DNA from: CAYZXL01 sp964482435
GTDB lineage: Bacteria > Auribacterota > JABMQX01
Direction: 5' to 3'
DNA: 64,000 bases
Assembly: GCA_964482435.1 (NCBI GenBank)
Contig: CAYZXL010000006.1
Coordinates: 91,173-155,172, forward strand
The position numbers and the translations under genes are program-made. Below are positions 37,187 to 45,515 of the stretch, piece after piece (the stretch's first letter is position 1; each line of letters opens with the position of its first letter). Under the pieces are notes generated by a model. The model had not been told where the DNA came from. It searched no databases and saw nothing but the letters and a program-made list of their open reading frames with translations.

Positions 37187-38545
37187 TCAATTCTTTGCGC
37201 TTTCGGCAGCGGGTTCGTCCTGCGGCGGGCGAATCCACCTGCCCGTTTTCGTAAACTCCCAGAGCATCGCCAGGAGCGTGGTCTCGTCGGGCGCCTCAAG
37301 AGCGAGAGCCCCTTTGTCCGCCCAACCTAACCACATGACGACGCCATCCGCCACAAGGGAACTGTAATCCTTCCCCTCGACGGTCCGGAATTTTTTTCCC
37401 TTGCACTTGCCTTTCATCACCTCTGTGTAACACGAGACGAATTCCTCCCTGTCCTTCTCGGTGTCCCATGCCGTGACCCAGGCGAGAATCGTCTCGTTTG
37501 TCCCTTCGGTGCGATAGACTTGAAACCTGTCCCCGCCCCATCCCTTCGATGGCCTCGCCGCACGGATGGAGCCGAGGAACTCCGTGAAAAGGATTCCAGT
37601 GTTCAGCTCCCCCAGCACGTTGTCCTCCAAAAGCTCCCATTTCCGGCCCGCGAGAGAAGACAGATCAGGCAGTGGAATCGGAATCGGGTCCTCCCTTGTG
37701 TCCAGATATTTCTCCGGGTGAAGAATCTGCTCGCTGGACTGCGGCGGGTCTTTGTACGCCTGGTTCACCGCCTCCCAACCACCTTTGCGGAAAAGCCGCG
37801 TAACGAATTTGCTCCCTTCCGAGTAAGGGAAAAGGAGGTTCTTCCGTATGACGCGGGGCGCTCCCGCCAGCTCTTTCTGCCCCACGGTCAGGGCGGCGAA
37901 GATGTCTCTAAAACCCAATCGTACCCCTTCCGTAGCGTACTGGGTGAAGACAAGCGTCGCGTCCCCTTCCAGCAGGCTCAAGGCTGCCATGGCGCGGTCG
38001 TCGTTATCCCTTATCTCCAGCGGAAGCTTGCTTATGTCGAAATTCTGGTCCTGGAGCGCGTGAGTCAGCTCGTGAACCATCAGCACCCTGTGGAATTCCT
38101 CCGAGAAAGGCAGGTCTTTGATCGAATAAAGTTTTTTCTTTTTCTGGTCGTAGAAGGCAGCGAGCTGCTCGCTGTAGAGAGCAAGAATCGTCTCCCGCAA
38201 ATTCAGACCCGCTTCGATCAATCCCAGCTTCGCGTAAGCCACCGAAAGCCGCTCGAGCTTGTCACCCGGGAACTCTTCGTTCATGTAAGTGTTGATAATC
38301 TCTCGCACCCCCGACTCGTCGGTCAGTTGATAATCCACCTCGCGTTGGAACTTGAGACCGCGGATGCGGGAAGTCGCCCCCTCCAGTTCCGCCAGTTTCT
38401 TTTCGGAAAGAACCGCTCCCTGGGCTGCCGTCTCTGCCGCTGGTGAGCGTTCCCCGCTGGCTGCGGAAGCCAAGAATGCAGAGAGAACAAGTAAGACAAC
38501 TGTGTTGGCTATGACTTGTCGCTGTTCCCTACGGGACATCCTCAT
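37187..38545 (-). CDS. Exported zinc metallopeptidase-like protein (452 aa)
   Basis: A signal peptide or anchor is at residues 10-31. The zincin motif HELTHALQDQ lies near residue 160, with a downstream EGDATLV offering a third ligand near 193. The region around it (LALYSEQLAAFYDQKKKKLY) matches bacterial membrane-associated HExxH proteins of unknown substrate. The C-terminal 150 residues show no recognised domain. AAGGAGG lies somewhat far (14 bases) from the ATG. It probably belongs to a transcript with the aldose-epimerase-like gene upstream and the transglycosylase-like gene downstream. Confidence 0.75.
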   Translation of the reverse strand: MRMSRREQRQVIANTVVLLVLSAFLASAASGERSPAAETAAQGAVLSEKKLAELEGATSRIRGLKFQREVDYQLTDESGVREIINTYMNEEFPGDKLERLSVAYAKLGLIEAGLNLRETILALYSEQLAAFYDQKKKKLYSIKDLPFSEEFHRVLMVHELTHALQDQNFDISKLPLEIRDNDDRAMAALSLLEGDATLVFTQYATEGVRLGFRDIFAALTVGQKELAGAPRVIRKNLLFPYSEGSKFVTRLFRKGGWEAVNQAYKDPPQSSEQILHPEKYLDTREDPIPIPLPDLSSLAGRKWELLEDNVLGELNTGILFTEFLGSIRAARPSKGWGGDRFQVYRTEGTNETILAWVTAWDTEKDREEFVSCYTEVMKGKCKGKKFRTVEGKDYSSLVADGVVMWLGWADKGALALEAPDETTLLAMLWEFTKTGRWIRPPQDEPAAESAKN

Positions 38546-38641
38546 GCTGTCTTTCTACGCCTCCTTTCTGCAAAGCGCATCGCGTTTTCGCGCGCCGCCC
38601 GCGGGCCGGCGAAACGGGCGCCACCCCTCAACCAGCGCCGG

Positions 38642-39721
38642 TCAGCTCCCAAGCACCGATCTGACTTTCTTCCTGTATTCCTCGATTTCGTCGCTGCCGG
38701 ACAGGACGCCTATCTCCAGAGACATGCTAACTTTTTCGCCCGGCTCCAGTTCCTTCAGCGTCCCTGCCTTTCTCTCCTGTGGTCGTCCCCGGAGGAGGCT
38801 GCTTGACGGTTCGACGCCGACGACATACGCCCCTTCCCCCATCATCTTCCACTGGACGAAGTGAGGGAGCGTATCAGTCCTATACTTGACGTACAGCCCA
38901 AGACCAAGACCATCGTTGATGAGGGCCCCGTAAGCGTACCCTTCCGGGTCAGGTTTCATCTTGTGAAAATACACCTTCTCTCGATAGCCAGCGACCGGGT
39001 CGGACATGACGCCGAATTCTTCCTTCCCTTTCTCGGCTTCGTCATCGCGCGGCGAGACCGACACCGAAGTGGAAATCAGCCGGGTTCCCGAATCAACAAG
39101 CGGGAAGCCGGCGTTAATATGGTACAAAATCATGAATGGGCACTTCTCAAAGGCAGTGTTCTCGACGAGGTCGTCAAGCCAAAGTCCAGACTCGCCGAGT
39201 CGGGCGGAAATTCTCCGAGTGAGGGTCAGGTTCTCGCCAAACAAAACCGCTTGTCTGACGATGCCTTTCAGGAACATAACATATTCTTCGCCCTGCCATT
39301 CCGAGTCCACGGAGACTTCTCTCGCCGGAATCGTCGAGAATCTTCCGTGCAGTCCGAGGCTTTCGCTCCCGTCCTGGCACGGCGCACCGGCGTGCGTCAA
39401 CCCGCACGTAGTCAGAAGACCTCCGTGAAAAGTCCTCAGCCAGCCGAGCCCTTCCGGCTCGTAAAACGCCGGAGCGACCTCCCCGACGGGTGACCGCCAT
39501 GCCAGCGACATTCCCCGATAGCTCGCCGCCGATATGTCCATCCCTCTATCAGGTAAGACGGTGAACTCGAACCCCGTGCCAGTTCTGAAGTCAACCGCGC
39601 GAACGCCTTTCTCCGGGCCGTCGGATAGCTCGTAGGCTCGTGTCCCGCCGACTTGCGAAAGATTGCCTATTCTTCGCGTCAGTTCCTGCCTCGAGTACTT
39701 CTTTCCGAATAGCTCTGGCAT
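38642..39721 (-). CDS. DUF4432 / aldose-1-epimerase-like protein (359 aa)
   Basis: The ATG at 39721 (MPELFGKKYSR) has GAGGAGAAAGCC upstream; a longer frame lacks a site. The family is visible in VLPDRGMDISAASYRGMSLAW, FHGGLLTTCGLTHAGAP, LHGRFSTIPAREV and MILYHINAGFPLV. These motifs supply the histidines and acidic residues of the galactose-mutarotase fold. Members probably act on sugars or sugar acids; the exact substrate is unknown. A promoter lies about 110 bases upstream. Confidence 0.85.
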   Translation of the reverse strand: MPELFGKKYSRQELTRRIGNLSQVGGTRAYELSDGPEKGVRAVDFRTGTGFEFTVLPDRGMDISAASYRGMSLAWRSPVGEVAPAFYEPEGLGWLRTFHGGLLTTCGLTHAGAPCQDGSESLGLHGRFSTIPAREVSVDSEWQGEEYVMFLKGIVRQAVLFGENLTLTRRISARLGESGLWLDDLVENTAFEKCPFMILYHINAGFPLVDSGTRLISTSVSVSPRDDEAEKGKEEFGVMSDPVAGYREKVYFHKMKPDPEGYAYGALINDGLGLGLYVKYRTDTLPHFVQWKMMGEGAYVVGVEPSSSLLRGRPQERKAGTLKELEPGEKVSMSLEIGVLSGSDEIEEYRKKVRSVLGS

Positions 39722-39822
39722 GGCTTTCTCCTCGGCTTTCTGCTCAACGCGCCGCACGCCTCCGCACCGCTTTCCCCCCTCACGACGACTCAAGCTATGC
39801 AAGGGGAGCGGTCATCGCGTAT

Positions 39823-39851
39823 AATGTACAGAAGTTCCGACGTCAGGTCAA
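39823..39851 (-). promoter_or_regulatory. Promoter of the epimerase-metallopeptidase-transglycosylase gene group
   Basis: On the minus strand TTGACC and TACATT are separated by 17 bases. The -35 lies two bases from a direct repeat at 39854. Confidence 0.55.
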
Positions 39852-39853
39852 GT

Positions 39854-40101
39854 CGAGCGCTCCGCCGGGTGTGGCTGTATTTCCGGGGCAGGGGGTGGAT
39901 GAATCCCTTGTTCGAGAAGCCCGCCTGAAGGCGGCTTGAGTGAGGGCCGGGCCGGAGCGCCGGACCACCAGCTAAAGCAGGTGGCTAAAAGGAGTGCCGG
40001 CTGAAGCCGGCAGTGTCCCTAAAGAGCTGCTTGGCGCGGCACCGAAAGCAAGCGGCGCGATATGCCCCGATTACTCAGCCACGAGCGCTCCGCCGGGGTG
40101 T
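39854..40101. repeat. Palindrome cluster flanked by about 19-bp direct repeats
   Basis: CGAGCGCTCCGCCGGGTGT at 39854-39872 recurs with one extra G at 40082-40101. Between them are three short palindromes: AAGCCCGCCTGAAGGCGGCTT (39917-39937), CCACCAGCTAAAGCAGGTGG (39965-39984) and TGCCGGCTGAAGCCGGCA (39995-40012). They share CTGAAG/CTAAAG centres. GGCTGTATTTC at 39874 resembles the ends of the element at 8407. This fills most of the 411-base gap between divergent genes; no coding sequence is seen. Confidence 0.5.
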
Positions 40102-40132
40102 CGTCGCTTCGGCCATATTAGCGGAATCTCCT

Positions 40133-42637
40133 ATGCAATTGATTACTCGGTTCAGGACAAACGTTATTGCGGTCGCGGCAATTATTGTCGCCGCGACATG
40201 CCTGGTATCTACACCGGCTGCGGGTAGCTCCGCTCCAGGGGGGAGGCCAGCCGAGAAGGTCGTTTACCTCGTCCCCGACCTCCCGACGTTTCTTTACTAC
40301 CTCAGCACCTGGGATGGGAATCGGCGATTCCCGATTTTCATGACCCGCAACAGGTATTTCGAGAAATTCGTCCGGGCCTACAAGCCGGATCGGATTTTGA
40401 GGTCCAGTTCGAAGAAGATGAACGGGATTGACGAAGACCTCCTCCGGGCGGCGGTGTGCGCTGCGTGGAGCGAGGAAACGATTGACGACCTCCCTCGCGG
40501 CCTCTCGAGACCCGAGTTCAAGGGGCGCCTTGACCGGGCAGGGGCAAAGCCCAATGGCATCGTCCTGACAAAGCCGGACGCGGCACAGCTTCCGGCAGGG
40601 CTGGCTCTTGCTGCTGCTCACCGGCAGGCTCTCGACTTCCTCGGTCTTCCGTCCTCGATCGAAGGGATGAAGCCCACTGCCACAATGTCCTCCGAGCAAA
40701 AGGAGTTGGTCAGAAAGGAGATTATCAAAATCATCGAGCGATGGGGCTATCGCTACGAGCAGCTCGGCGACGACATAGACTACATCACTCTCGCCCTCGA
40801 TCTCCCCATGGCCTATATGGGCTCAGATGCCGTGAAACGCACCAAGCAGCTTTTATGCCTCGACGACGGGATTAACAGGCTGACTCCCAACGGCTCGGTT
40901 CCTCCCACTGTGGATAAAGGCGAGGCAGTCAGTGAGGCGGGCAGCCAACCTTCCTCCGCAGCGCAGGGCCTCCCGGACAAAGTCATCTCCGGTGAGAAGT
41001 CAGGCGCCAGCGCGCTTCCCCGCGGCGACTGCTACGCCTACGTCGGCAGGCTGCTGGAAGCCGATGAAGGGATGGCTCTCTACCAGGCGATGTGCAGCAT
41101 CTTCCTGGGAGCGAGCAAAGCGCTTTATTTCGACCGCTGGCCCGAGGATTGGGGGCTTCGCTGCCAGGAAGGCTGGTGGGTCATGCAGACCAGAGTCCAT
41201 TCCATCCTCGTGAAAAAGAGCGACTCCTCAATCGCAAAATGGAAGCAGCTCGTCGGCAAACTCAATCCTTTCGGCTTCGTCCACGTCAGTTCAGCGGGCG
41301 GGGCAAGGCAGTGGGGCGACGGCAAGGTCTCGGATATTCCGGAGAGCGTGCCCACAATCGTCTATTTCGCCCACAGCTTCTCCGCGTCCAACCCGTACGA
41401 CGAGACAACCGTCGCCGGAAGATGGCTGAGAAACGGCGCGTACATCTATTACGGGGCAATCTCGGAGCCTTTCGGCCAGTCCTTCAACGCCCCCAGAACC
41501 GTCGCGGTCTCAGCCGTCGCGGGCGACCCACTTGGCAAGGCGTTTCAGTCAAAGGAGATGCTCCACCCTCGCTTCACGTTCTCCTGGAAACAGATTTACA
41601 TTGGCGACCCACTCCACCGCATGGTCTTTCTTGATGACCCGAACGAGACCCCCACCTCCCGGAAGTTTCGGCAGGCGATGCGTACGATTCGCCAGATGAA
41701 GCTGGGATCCGCCATTGAGACTCTGGAGGAGGCTCTGGAGTCGGCGAAGGACGCCGCGGAACGAGACCGCATCTGGAAGGTCTTAGTCAAAACGTTTCGG
41801 CTGAAGTTCTTTGCCCTTCGGACGAGGAGGGAACCGCTGGAGTCCCAGCTCGGCATCTTTTTCACTGATTGCTGGTACAACGACACTCATCACCCGAGCG
41901 GCGAACCGACCAGCGCTGTCGTATTCAACAAAAGGCTGAACCTGTTTCAGATTGAGGTTCTTCGCCTCTACACTGGGCTTTACCGGACAATCGAGAACAA
42001 GCCCCGACTCAAGGAATATCTCGCTGCCGAGATAGCTAAGATGAAAAAGGACGCCGCATTCGCCAAAATCTGGCTCTGTGCCGGGCCGTTCAGCAAGTCC
42101 GACGAAGAAAGCCCCGAAAACCCATTCGACCCGCGAAAGCTCCTCCGCCTCGCCGCAACATGGGAAACACGCTCGGCAAAAATCGGTTGGCAGGCCGCCA
42201 TGGTCAATCCCGACGACAACCGCCTCAATATCGCAGACCTTTATGAGGGCAGCGACTCGGTGATTTACGTTGCCTGCTTGCCGGTGTTTGAGAAAAACAA
42301 GCCGACACCGGTCCGCCTTCACGTTGCGGCGACCGACCGCCTCGAGGTATGGGTGAACAACGTTGTCCTCGGCTCAGTCTCCCCGGCGGGCGGCGCAGAG
42401 CTCCGTGAGGGAAAACTCGATTTTAAGCTTCAGCCCGGCGAGAACCTTTTGTTTCTGAAGGTCTTTCGCAAAGGAAAGGCTTGTTCTCTTTCGGCGAGGC
42501 TGACGGACCCCAACGGTGAATTTATCGAAGACCTTTCCTTCGGAGACGTTGTCGCCCGGCTCAGCGCCTCCGGCGTCAAAATTGACCCGGAGAAGTACAA
42601 GCCGAGAACAGGAGAGGGAAGGCGAACGCCTCAATAG
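40133..42637 (+). CDS. Exported caspase/gingipain-like protein of uncertain function (834 aa)
   Basis: I start at the ATG 40133 (MQLITRFRTNVIAVAA), which opens a signal peptide; a longer frame from 40013 runs through repeat sequence. Residues about 45-110 (EKVVYLVPDLPTFLYYLSTW) and 395-520 (VYFAHSFSASNP, GAYIYYGAISEPFGQSFNAP, FSWKQIYIGDPLHR) resemble the C25/TIGR03790-type cysteine-peptidase-like fold. The last motif corresponds to the family's W..I.VGDPL.R. A catalytic His-Cys pair is not clearly identifiable, so activity is uncertain. The C-terminal part is helical, then a sandwich-like domain near 690-820. It is in a plus-strand group with the aldolase. Confidence 0.65.
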   Translation: MQLITRFRTNVIAVAAIIVAATCLVSTPAAGSSAPGGRPAEKVVYLVPDLPTFLYYLSTWDGNRRFPIFMTRNRYFEKFVRAYKPDRILRSSSKKMNGIDEDLLRAAVCAAWSEETIDDLPRGLSRPEFKGRLDRAGAKPNGIVLTKPDAAQLPAGLALAAAHRQALDFLGLPSSIEGMKPTATMSSEQKELVRKEIIKIIERWGYRYEQLGDDIDYITLALDLPMAYMGSDAVKRTKQLLCLDDGINRLTPNGSVPPTVDKGEAVSEAGSQPSSAAQGLPDKVISGEKSGASALPRGDCYAYVGRLLEADEGMALYQAMCSIFLGASKALYFDRWPEDWGLRCQEGWWVMQTRVHSILVKKSDSSIAKWKQLVGKLNPFGFVHVSSAGGARQWGDGKVSDIPESVPTIVYFAHSFSASNPYDETTVAGRWLRNGAYIYYGAISEPFGQSFNAPRTVAVSAVAGDPLGKAFQSKEMLHPRFTFSWKQIYIGDPLHRMVFLDDPNETPTSRKFRQAMRTIRQMKLGSAIETLEEALESAKDAAERDRIWKVLVKTFRLKFFALRTRREPLESQLGIFFTDCWYNDTHHPSGEPTSAVVFNKRLNLFQIEVLRLYTGLYRTIENKPRLKEYLAAEIAKMKKDAAFAKIWLCAGPFSKSDEESPENPFDPRKLLRLAATWETRSAKIGWQAAMVNPDDNRLNIADLYEGSDSVIYVACLPVFEKNKPTPVRLHVAATDRLEVWVNNVVLGSVSPAGGAELREGKLDFKLQPGENLLFLKVFRKGKACSLSARLTDPNGEFIEDLSFGDVVARLSASGVKIDPEKYKPRTGEGRRTPQ

Positions 42638-42658
42638 GGGCAGCGGAGTGCTGCTCCC
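42637..42658 (+). terminator. Weak hairpin after the 834-aa gene
   Basis: GGGGCAGC and GCTGCTCCC can pair across a five-base loop, starting in the stop codon. No U tract follows, so it may be an attenuator or merely incidental. Confidence 0.25.
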
Positions 42659-42730
42659 GTGGATCGGGCAGGGCCTGCGGGAATCGCCACTGCGGCGGAA
42701 TCGGTCACGAAAACTGAGGATTGACAAATC

Positions 42731-43381
42731 ATGCTCGAGGAAATGAAAGAACTTATCTGCAAACTGAATCTTGAGCTTCCACGGAACCGGCTTGTCGCCT
42801 GGACAAGCGGAAACGTCAGTGGAAGGGATGTCAAAAGCGGGTACGTCGTCATTAAGCCAAGCGGCGTCCTTTACGAAGACCTGACGCCGGACAAGATTGT
42901 CATCGTTGACCTCGAAGGAAACATTCTCGAGGGTAAGATGAAACCCTCCGTTGACACGCCCACGCACCTTTACGTTTACCGGCACATGCCGCGGGTCAAT
43001 GGCATCGTTCACACCCACTCCAACTACGCGACCGCCTTCGCGGCTCTTGGGCGACCGATTCCAGTTTATCTGACGGCAATCGCAGACGAGTTCGGCGGGG
43101 AGATTCCATGCGGCGGTTACGCTCCGATAGGGGGCGAGGACATTGGAAAGGAAATCGTGAGAACCGTCGGCGATTCGCCAGCGGTCTTGCTGAAGAATCA
43201 CGGCGTTTTCACTTTGGGGAAAGACCCCCTCAGCGCCCTGAAAGCCGCGGTTACCGTCGAGGATGTCGCAAAGTCAGTCTTCCTGTCGCTCTTGCTCGGA
43301 ACGCCCGAGGAGATTCCTCCGGACGAGGTGCAGCGTTTGCACGAGAGATACGTTCGGAGATATGGACAGGTGGGCGAGTAA
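42731..43381 (+). CDS. Class II aldolase / ribulose-phosphate 4-epimerase family enzyme (216 aa)
   Basis: The 216 residues match the AraD/FucA fold: TSGNVSGRD (22-33), IKPSGVLYEDL, the first metal histidine pair in VHTHSNYATAFA (about 95-97), and LKNHGVFTLG carrying a further histidine. Such enzymes cleave or epimerise sugar phosphates such as L-ribulose-5-phosphate or L-fuculose-1-phosphate with a bound zinc. The exact substrate cannot be told from the sequence. It may be linked to the sugar-epimerase-like gene on the other side of the repeat cluster. Confidence 0.9.
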   Translation: MLEEMKELICKLNLELPRNRLVAWTSGNVSGRDVKSGYVVIKPSGVLYEDLTPDKIVIVDLEGNILEGKMKPSVDTPTHLYVYRHMPRVNGIVHTHSNYATAFAALGRPIPVYLTAIADEFGGEIPCGGYAPIGGEDIGKEIVRTVGDSPAVLLKNHGVFTLGKDPLSALKAAVTVEDVAKSVFLSLLLGTPEEIPPDEVQRLHERYVRRYGQVGE

Positions 43382-43479
43382 TGCTCTAAGATGAATTGCG
43401 TCACTTGTGTGCTCACCAAATCGGGCTTCGATGTGTGGGCCACAGAGAAAGGACCCAGAACCGATACGAGAGGCTACGG

Positions 43480-43773
43480 ATGAAAACCAGAGACGAAATT
43501 CTGGAGGCTCTCAGGGCAATGAAGCCCGAACTGAAGGCCGGGTACAATGTGAAGACCCTTGGCATCTTTGGGTCGGTCGTGCGCGGAGAAAGGCGCCGCC
43601 GGAGCGACATTGACGTCCTGGTGGAATTCGACCGACCGATTGGATTGTTTAAGTTTCTGGAATTGGAAGAACTCCTCAGCCAACGACTGGGCGGCAAGGT
43701 GGACCTGGTGTCTAAAAAAGCGCTGAAACCGGAAATCGGACGGTCGGTCCTGGAGGAGGCGGTGTTCACGTGA
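43480..43773 (+). CDS. mntA: MNT-type minimal nucleotidyltransferase, antitoxin of a HEPN/MNT pair (97 aa)
   Basis: The start is the ATG at 43480 (MKTRDEILEAL). The nucleotidyltransferase motif is intact: GSVVRGERRRRSDIDVLVEF carries GSxxRG and the metal-binding DxD. In characterised pairs MntA AMPylates the partner HepT and so neutralises its RNase activity. The stop overlaps the next start by four bases (GTGA), typical of such operons. Confidence 0.9.
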   Translation: MKTRDEILEALRAMKPELKAGYNVKTLGIFGSVVRGERRRRSDIDVLVEFDRPIGLFKFLELEELLSQRLGGKVDLVSKKALKPEIGRSVLEEAVFT

Positions 43774-44120
43774 AGAGGCGAAGCTACCGAGATTACGTGG
43801 CAGACATCCTGACCTGCTTTCAAGAGACACAGGAGTTCACGCAAGGTCTGGACCTTGATACTTTCGCTCGAGACCGTAAGACGGTTTATGCCGTGATTCG
43901 CAGTCTGGAGGTTATGGGCGAGGCGGCCAGGCACATTCCAGCGGAGGTTCGCCAGCGATACCCTGGTATACCATGGAAGCGCATGACCGGTATGCGTGAC
44001 AAGTTAATTCACGAATACTCGGGCGTTGACCTGGAAATCGTCTGGGGTGTAGTGAAGGAGGAATTGCCGCCGCTGAGACCCTTGCTCGAACAACTCCGTC
44101 AGGAACTGGAGGCGGAATAG
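43770..44120 (+). CDS. hepT: HepT-like HEPN ribonuclease toxin (116 aa, GTG start)
   Basis: The start is GTG at 43770, overlapping the mntA stop. The HEPN RNase motif R-x4-H-x-Y is present as RDKLIHEY (about 74-81). It supplies the catalytic Arg and His and the tyrosine that MntA modifies in known pairs. The helical remainder (VIRSLEVMGEAARHIPAEV) is typical of the family. Toxicity is inferred from family membership. Confidence 0.9.
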   Translation: MKRRSYRDYVADILTCFQETQEFTQGLDLDTFARDRKTVYAVIRSLEVMGEAARHIPAEVRQRYPGIPWKRMTGMRDKLIHEYSGVDLEIVWGVVKEELPPLRPLLEQLRQELEAE

Positions 44121-44123
44121 AAC

Positions 44124-44282
44124 GTGTCCCGCGTTTACCTGCAAGAGATGGTGGACGCCATCCGGTTTGACGGCTTGCCGAAGCCTTACCGAAGGTACTG
44201 GTTCGATGACGTCGGGGAGTTCTGCACATCCGTCTTGGCCCCCAATGAATCAAAACGGCGCTGTGCCGACACCGGCCCCTAA
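44124..44282 (+). CDS. Possible small hypothetical protein (52 aa)
   Basis: A GTG at 44124, three bases after the hepT stop and 12 bases after GGAGG, opens a 52-codon frame (VSRVYLQEMVDAIRFDGLPK...). I recognise no family. It may be a genuine small downstream gene, a remnant, or chance. The remaining bases to 44395 hold nothing recognisable apart from an attC-like half sequence noted under rejected items. Confidence 0.25.
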   Translation: MSRVYLQEMVDAIRFDGLPKPYRRYWFDDVGEFCTSVLAPNESKRRCADTGP

Positions 44283-44395
44283 CAACGGCATCAAGCTGAG
44301 GGCGGTTCGTGCCGCAGGTGGCGCCGGAGCCGTTGTACCGACCGAATCGGTTTTTGGCACAAGTCAAAGCTCGTGAGTAGGAGAGAAACACTCAC

Positions 44396-45493
44396 ATGAC
44401 AAATGGCCACTTAAGGTTCGGAATCGCTGTGCTGCTGGCAGGGTCTCTGGCAATGATCCTCTTTGGCTGCCGGAAAGAGGAAGGCGAGTCAAGGCCGGAA
44501 TCCGAAGAACCGGCAGCGGCCCCGCCCGATAAAGGGGGCGCGGCGGCATACGAAGCTCTCTTACCGAACGAAGCCGTGCTGGAGGGATGGGAGTTGAGCG
44601 GGTCGGTCAAGGTGTATCCGGGAAAAAAGCTGTACGACTCCATTGACGGAGCTGCCGACAGGTTCTTTCAATATGCGTTCCGCGAACAATACGTCGCCAC
44701 GTACAAGCCAAAAGTGACGGATAAGACCATCACCATCGAAGTCTATGACATGGGGACCGCGGACGACGCCTTCGGCATCTTCTCCTGCCACGACAACATC
44801 ATGTCCGGGCACACGAACGTCGGCTTATCTGCGACAATCTCGGAAATGAATCTCGACTTTTGCCAGGGGAGCTATTTCGCGAGACTCCTCGCGGCGGGAT
44901 TTGACGGGGGCGAAGGCGAGAAGCCGCTCCGAACCTTCGCCGAGACCATCGCCAGGAATATCCAGCCTCCTGCCGAACTCCCCGGGCTCGTTAAGCGTTT
45001 GCCGAAGGGGTACGTTGAGGGGACAGTCTTGTTTTTCCACACGCACAAGACCCTCAACGAGAGAAGATACGTCGCGGAGGAGAATGTCCTGGAGTTGACC
45101 GAGAAAAACAACGGGGTTCTCGCCGCATACGCTTCCGAAGAAAGGAAGAGCGACGACATCACCTTCAAGGTCGAGAAAGACGTCCTGTTCCTCATCGAGT
45201 ACCCCGACAAAGACAAGGCCCAGTCCGCGAGGACAACCTACATCAAGCATGTTGAAAAGCTCGTCGAGGATTCTCGCGCCCTGGGGCAGCCGGAAGGCGA
45301 CGTTCTTCAAGTCATCGGCCCTGCGCAGGAACCACTCGAGCTTTACCAGCTTTATAAGGGGCAGGGCGAAAAACAACATTTGACAACCCTTATGCACCTG
45401 TTTCGCAATTTCATCTTCGGCGTTTGGGAGATTTCGGACGCCGGCAAAGCGAAAAGCCTCCTCAAGAGCGTGCACGACAATCTGGGGTTTTGA
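44396..45493 (+). CDS. Lipoprotein, DUF6599-like (365 aa)
   Basis: The signal peptide ends in a lipobox-like LFGC (Cys near residue 25), followed by an acidic, Pro/Ala-rich linker. Residues 55-360 (LPNEAVLEGWELSGSVKVY, LYDSIDGAADRFFQYAF, ITIEVYDMGTADDAFGIFS) match a family of bacterial lipoproteins of unknown function. It is followed after 22 bases by a DUF362 gene, so they are probably cotranscribed. Confidence 0.75.
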   Translation: MTNGHLRFGIAVLLAGSLAMILFGCRKEEGESRPESEEPAAAPPDKGGAAAYEALLPNEAVLEGWELSGSVKVYPGKKLYDSIDGAADRFFQYAFREQYVATYKPKVTDKTITIEVYDMGTADDAFGIFSCHDNIMSGHTNVGLSATISEMNLDFCQGSYFARLLAAGFDGGEGEKPLRTFAETIARNIQPPAELPGLVKRLPKGYVEGTVLFFHTHKTLNERRYVAEENVLELTEKNNGVLAAYASEERKSDDITFKVEKDVLFLIEYPDKDKAQSARTTYIKHVEKLVEDSRALGQPEGDVLQVIGPAQEPLELYQLYKGQGEKQHLTTLMHLFRNFIFGVWEISDAGKAKSLLKSVHDNLGF

Positions 45494-45515
45494 TTGGTCA
45501 GGGAGAAGGATAGCA

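Noticed and set aside
44260..44320. CCTAACAACGGCATCAAGCTGAGG resembling the first half of an integron attC site
   Set aside because: No matching second half with a GTTAG core follows within 150 bases, and no integrase or cassette array is present.
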